From SIG440 sp045646865 (GTDB taxonomy: Bacteria; Bacillota; Clostridia; Monoglobales; Monoglobaceae), in assembly GCA_045646865.1 (NCBI GenBank), contig JAZRLM010000018.1, positions 1-64,000 on the forward strand: 64,000 nt of DNA, in the 5' to 3' direction. A program made the position numbers and the translations under genes. Below the pieces are notes generated by a model, which did no database searches, was not told the DNA's origin, and worked only from the letters and a program-made list of their open reading frames with translations. Below, piece by piece: positions 61,957 through 64,000 of this stretch. The first letter of the stretch is position 1; each line of letters starts with the position of its first letter.

Positions 61957-62460
61957 CTACTTAACTATTCGTTCTGAAAACGCCTCTGTTAACCTGACTA
62001 TTGCAGGAATTAAAATCAACTGCAATATAATTCCGGGATATGAATCTATTATACCGCCACCACAAACAGGAGCAATAGCCGCAAATAAATCAGGTCGCGC
62101 CATTGCTGTATACCAAGTACCGTATCCGCCCATGCTCAAGCCAGTAAGATATACGCGGTCTTCATCAACATTAAACTCATCTGTCAACTGTCCGATAAAC
62201 TTTATGATAGATTCCACCCTTGCCGCCCAAAAGGCGTCAGCAGGGCATTGGGGCATAACAACGATACAATTGCGCTCGGCATTTTTAAGATACTTTGAAA
62301 AGCCGTGAACATCCACCTTTTCAAGGTCTTCTTTTCCGTTACCTCTTTCGCCCGCTCCGTGCAGCTGAATAACAAGGGGCAGTTTTTCGGTTTTATTTTC
62401 GCATGAATATTCAACAAAAGGGAATACCCATTTTTCTTCTCTATGTTCAATTCTGTTCAT
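61957..62460 (-). pseudogene. Alpha/beta-hydrolase esterase (feruloyl/PHB-depolymerase-like), C-terminus lost
   Basis: ATG 62460 follows GAGGAG. The first 135 residues are typical: LPLVIQLHGAGERG (oxyanion loop), CIVVMPQCPADAFW and the nucleophile elbow LTGLSMGGYGTW with Ser, then LFAAIAPVCGGG. After that (about 62056) the sequence turns into a short unrelated tail, and the segment that should carry the catalytic Asp and His is missing. Complete proteins have about 230-260 residues. It is probably inactive. It lies 27 bp after the alcohol dehydrogenase gene. Confidence 0.7.
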
Positions 62461-62487
62461 TTATCATTACTCCTCGCTGAATTTTAA

Positions 62488-63657
62488 CTATATACACATT
62501 CCAAAAATCTCTTTTATCACGTCAAAGTCCATATCAATATAGGTCTTAATTACTCTCTGCTTGCCAAAGGTACAAAGGTCGGCAAGTCTTTCAATACAGC
62601 CTTCATCAAGGTCAAAGTCTGCAAGGCAGCTTGGCATATCCATTGACTTAAAGAATTCTGCCATTTTTTCTATACCCGTCTTTGCTGCGGTTTCGTCGTC
62701 TGCTTCAGTGCAATCCCACACTCTGCGCGCAAACTGTGCAAAGCGCGGAATGTTATATTTATACATATATCTCATCCATGCAGGGAACAGCATTGCAAGT
62801 CCTGCACCGTGAGCAATACGGTCAAACTCGCCGCTGAGGGCGTGTTCCAGCTGATGCACAGGCAGAGCGTAATTTCTGCCGCAATGGGTAAGGTCGTTAT
62901 GCGAAAGGCTTGATGCCCACATCATATTGGCACGGGCACCATAATCCTGTGGATTTTCCATAAGGGTCGCCCCTGCAGTAATTGTAGCCTTAAGAACGCT
63001 TTCGGCAATTCTATCTGTAAGGTCTGTCGGCTCGCCGGGCATAAAATATCTCTCCATTGTGTGCGCCATAATATCAACCACGCCGCAGGCAGTCTGGTAC
63101 TTTGATACCGAATATGTGAGTTCAGGATTCATAATGGCAAACTTGCATCTGTTGAAATCACTATTGAAACCACGTTTCATATTAAGCTCCATATTGGTGA
63201 TGACAGCAGACGAGCTCATTTCGCTTCCTGCCGCCGCAATGGTAAGAATACATCCAACAGGCAGAGAATTTTCAACCGGGGTCTTGCCTGTGGGGAAGTC
63301 CCAGGGGTCGCAATCAGCACAAGCACCTGCGGCAGTATACTTTGATGAATCAAGAACACTTCCGCCGCCAACCGCAAGTATCATCTGAACATTATTCTCT
63401 TTTGCAGCCTTCACCGCATCACGGACAAACGAAAGTTTGGGGTTTGGCTCTACGCCGCCCATTTCAACAACATTTATGCCGTTTTCTTTAAGTGAGGTCA
63501 TAACCTCGTCATAAAGTCCCGATTTTTTGATACTGCTCTGACCGTACTGGAGCATTATGTTGTTGTATCCGTAATCCTTGATTATTTTACCGACTTCCTT
63601 GTGTCTGTCCTTTCCGAAAAACATCTTGGTAGGCGCATAGTATATAAAATCTTTCAT
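62488..63657 (-). CDS. Iron-containing alcohol dehydrogenase (butanol-dehydrogenase type)
   Basis: The 389-residue protein opens KDFIYYAPTKMFFGKDRHKE. It has the NAD-binding loop ILAVGGGSVLDSSKYTAAG, ILTIAAAGSEMSSSAVI, the metal-site pattern MAHTMERYF and HQLEHALSGEFDRIAHGAG, and the closing QRVIKTYIDMD. This is the YqhD/BdhA group that reduces aldehydes with NAD(P)H in fermenting bacteria. GAGGTGG precedes ATG 63657; the stop is TAG at 62490-62488. It is of full length. It reduces aldehydes from fermentation or from sugar-side-chain cleavage; the exact substrate is unknown. Confidence 0.92.
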   Translation of the reverse strand: MKDFIYYAPTKMFFGKDRHKEVGKIIKDYGYNNIMLQYGQSSIKKSGLYDEVMTSLKENGINVVEMGGVEPNPKLSFVRDAVKAAKENNVQMILAVGGGSVLDSSKYTAAGACADCDPWDFPTGKTPVENSLPVGCILTIAAAGSEMSSSAVITNMELNMKRGFNSDFNRCKFAIMNPELTYSVSKYQTACGVVDIMAHTMERYFMPGEPTDLTDRIAESVLKATITAGATLMENPQDYGARANMMWASSLSHNDLTHCGRNYALPVHQLEHALSGEFDRIAHGAGLAMLFPAWMRYMYKYNIPRFAQFARRVWDCTEADDETAAKTGIEKMAEFFKSMDMPSCLADFDLDEGCIERLADLCTFGKQRVIKTYIDMDFDVIKEIFGMCI

Positions 63658-63688
63658 AATTTATCCACCTCGTTTTTTAATAATTCTT

Positions 63689-63794
63689 TTATATCCACCG
63701 CAGATAAAATTCCGCAACAGATACACTAACCCAAAAAGCATCAAAATCAATTAATGTACCGTCTTTGTGAAAAACAACTACCTCTTTTTTTCAT
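63689..63794 (-). pseudogene. N-terminal relic of a HAD-family phosphatase
   Basis: ATG 63794 follows AAGGAG. After a one-base frame error, minus-strand codons read EVVVFHKDGTLIDFDAFWVSVSV, the DxDGT-type motif I of HAD hydrolases (first Asp replaced by His), and end in TAA at 63691-63689. The remaining two thirds of the gene are absent. The rest of 63658-63880 shows nothing else. Confidence 0.55.
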
Positions 63795-63880
63795 AACTGT
63801 TTTCTCCTTAAACATAAATAGTCAGCTGAATTCATTATAAAATTAGAGTGCGATTTAGATACCACTGTTTTCAAATGAAT

Positions 63881-63998
63881 AATTAATAATGAATGATGAA
63901 TAATTGTGGTTGAAAATCACAAAGTGATTTTCTTTTATTTCAAATGCGGAGCATTTGTTCCTTAATTTTTCATTATTAATTTTTCACTATTCATTGAG
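63881..63998. repeat. Small inverted-repeat element with two internal hairpins
   Basis: AATTAATAATGAA at 63881-63893 is repeated in reverse at 63969-63981, and related ATGAATA/TATTCAT pieces lie further out. Between them are two perfect hairpins, GAAAATCAC-AAA-GTGATTTTC (63912-63932) and CAAATGC-GGA-GCATTTG (63941-63957). No ORF is present. It looks like a miniature non-autonomous element; the element may extend past the window edge. Confidence 0.6.
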
Positions 63999-64000
63999 TT

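Noticed and set aside
61957..62308. Plus-strand ORFs over the esterase gene
   Set aside because: They are shadows of the minus-strand frame; the minus strand has the esterase motifs and a ribosome site.

Overview
The window looks like the chromosome of a low-GC, Gram-positive anaerobe of the class Clostridia, probably a gut or rumen glycan degrader. The support is A/T-rich codon use, strong AGGAGG ribosome sites, S-layer homology (SLH) surface proteins, a lipoprotein-anchored sugar ABC importer, RpiR and AraC regulators, and a large set of glycoside hydrolases with sugar isomerases. Pectin-degrading SLH-rich lineages such as Monoglobus come to mind, but no marker gene here fixes the taxon.

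Layout. 1-2000: the end of an IS3-type element sits inside a FAD-linked oxidase gene, followed by an RpiR regulator and the relic of an SDR gene. 1985-7384: an AraC regulator diverges from a four-gene operon: GH2 beta-mannosidase-like enzyme, ROK kinase, FSA-type transaldolase and SIS isomerase. 7.4-7.8 kb: IS256-type fragment. 7.8-38.4 kb: about 30 kb of genes all on the minus strand, reading from a giant repeat protein, two giant beta-helix paralogues with CBM6-like tails, an SbsA-Ig-like protein and two SLH proteins, to a GH120-like enzyme, a sugar-binding lipoprotein, GH20-like proteins and sugar-acid enzymes. 38.7-58.3 kb: a second catabolic block (Gfo/Idh oxidoreductase, divergent AraC, two GH20, one GH3, two isomerases, PHP phosphoesterase, metallophosphoesterase, MFS porter, nitrilase, two ABC permeases). 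58.8-61.1 kb: decayed mobile element (helicase relic, integrase C-terminus) next to tRNA-Pro(GGG). 61.3-64 kb: truncated EamA transporter and esterase, an iron alcohol dehydrogenase and a small inverted-repeat element.

How it may work together (inference): surface SLH and beta-helix/CBM proteins bind and cut a complex polysaccharide. The lipoprotein and the two permeases import oligosaccharides (no ATPase gene is seen). Cytoplasmic GH2, GH3, GH20 and GH120-like enzymes finish depolymerisation, and the isomerases, kinase, aldolase and dehydratase feed the sugars to central metabolism.

The most notable structures are: (a) a 229-bp run of eight back-to-back perfect hairpins, all with different stems, between two surface genes; (b) three copies of one AraC-linked control block, each upstream of a minus-strand operon, while only one of the three divergent AraC genes survives; (c) a stop context CTT-TGA-C, identical to the RF2 frameshift heptamer, exactly where a giant surface protein changes frame; (d) a full-length GH20-like paralogue interrupted by two in-frame TAG codons; (e) a promoter with an operator in its spacer, followed by a structured, terminator-ended RNA without an ORF. 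Duplication followed by decay is a theme: AraC, binding-protein, beta-helix and GH20-like copies all exist in intact and broken forms.
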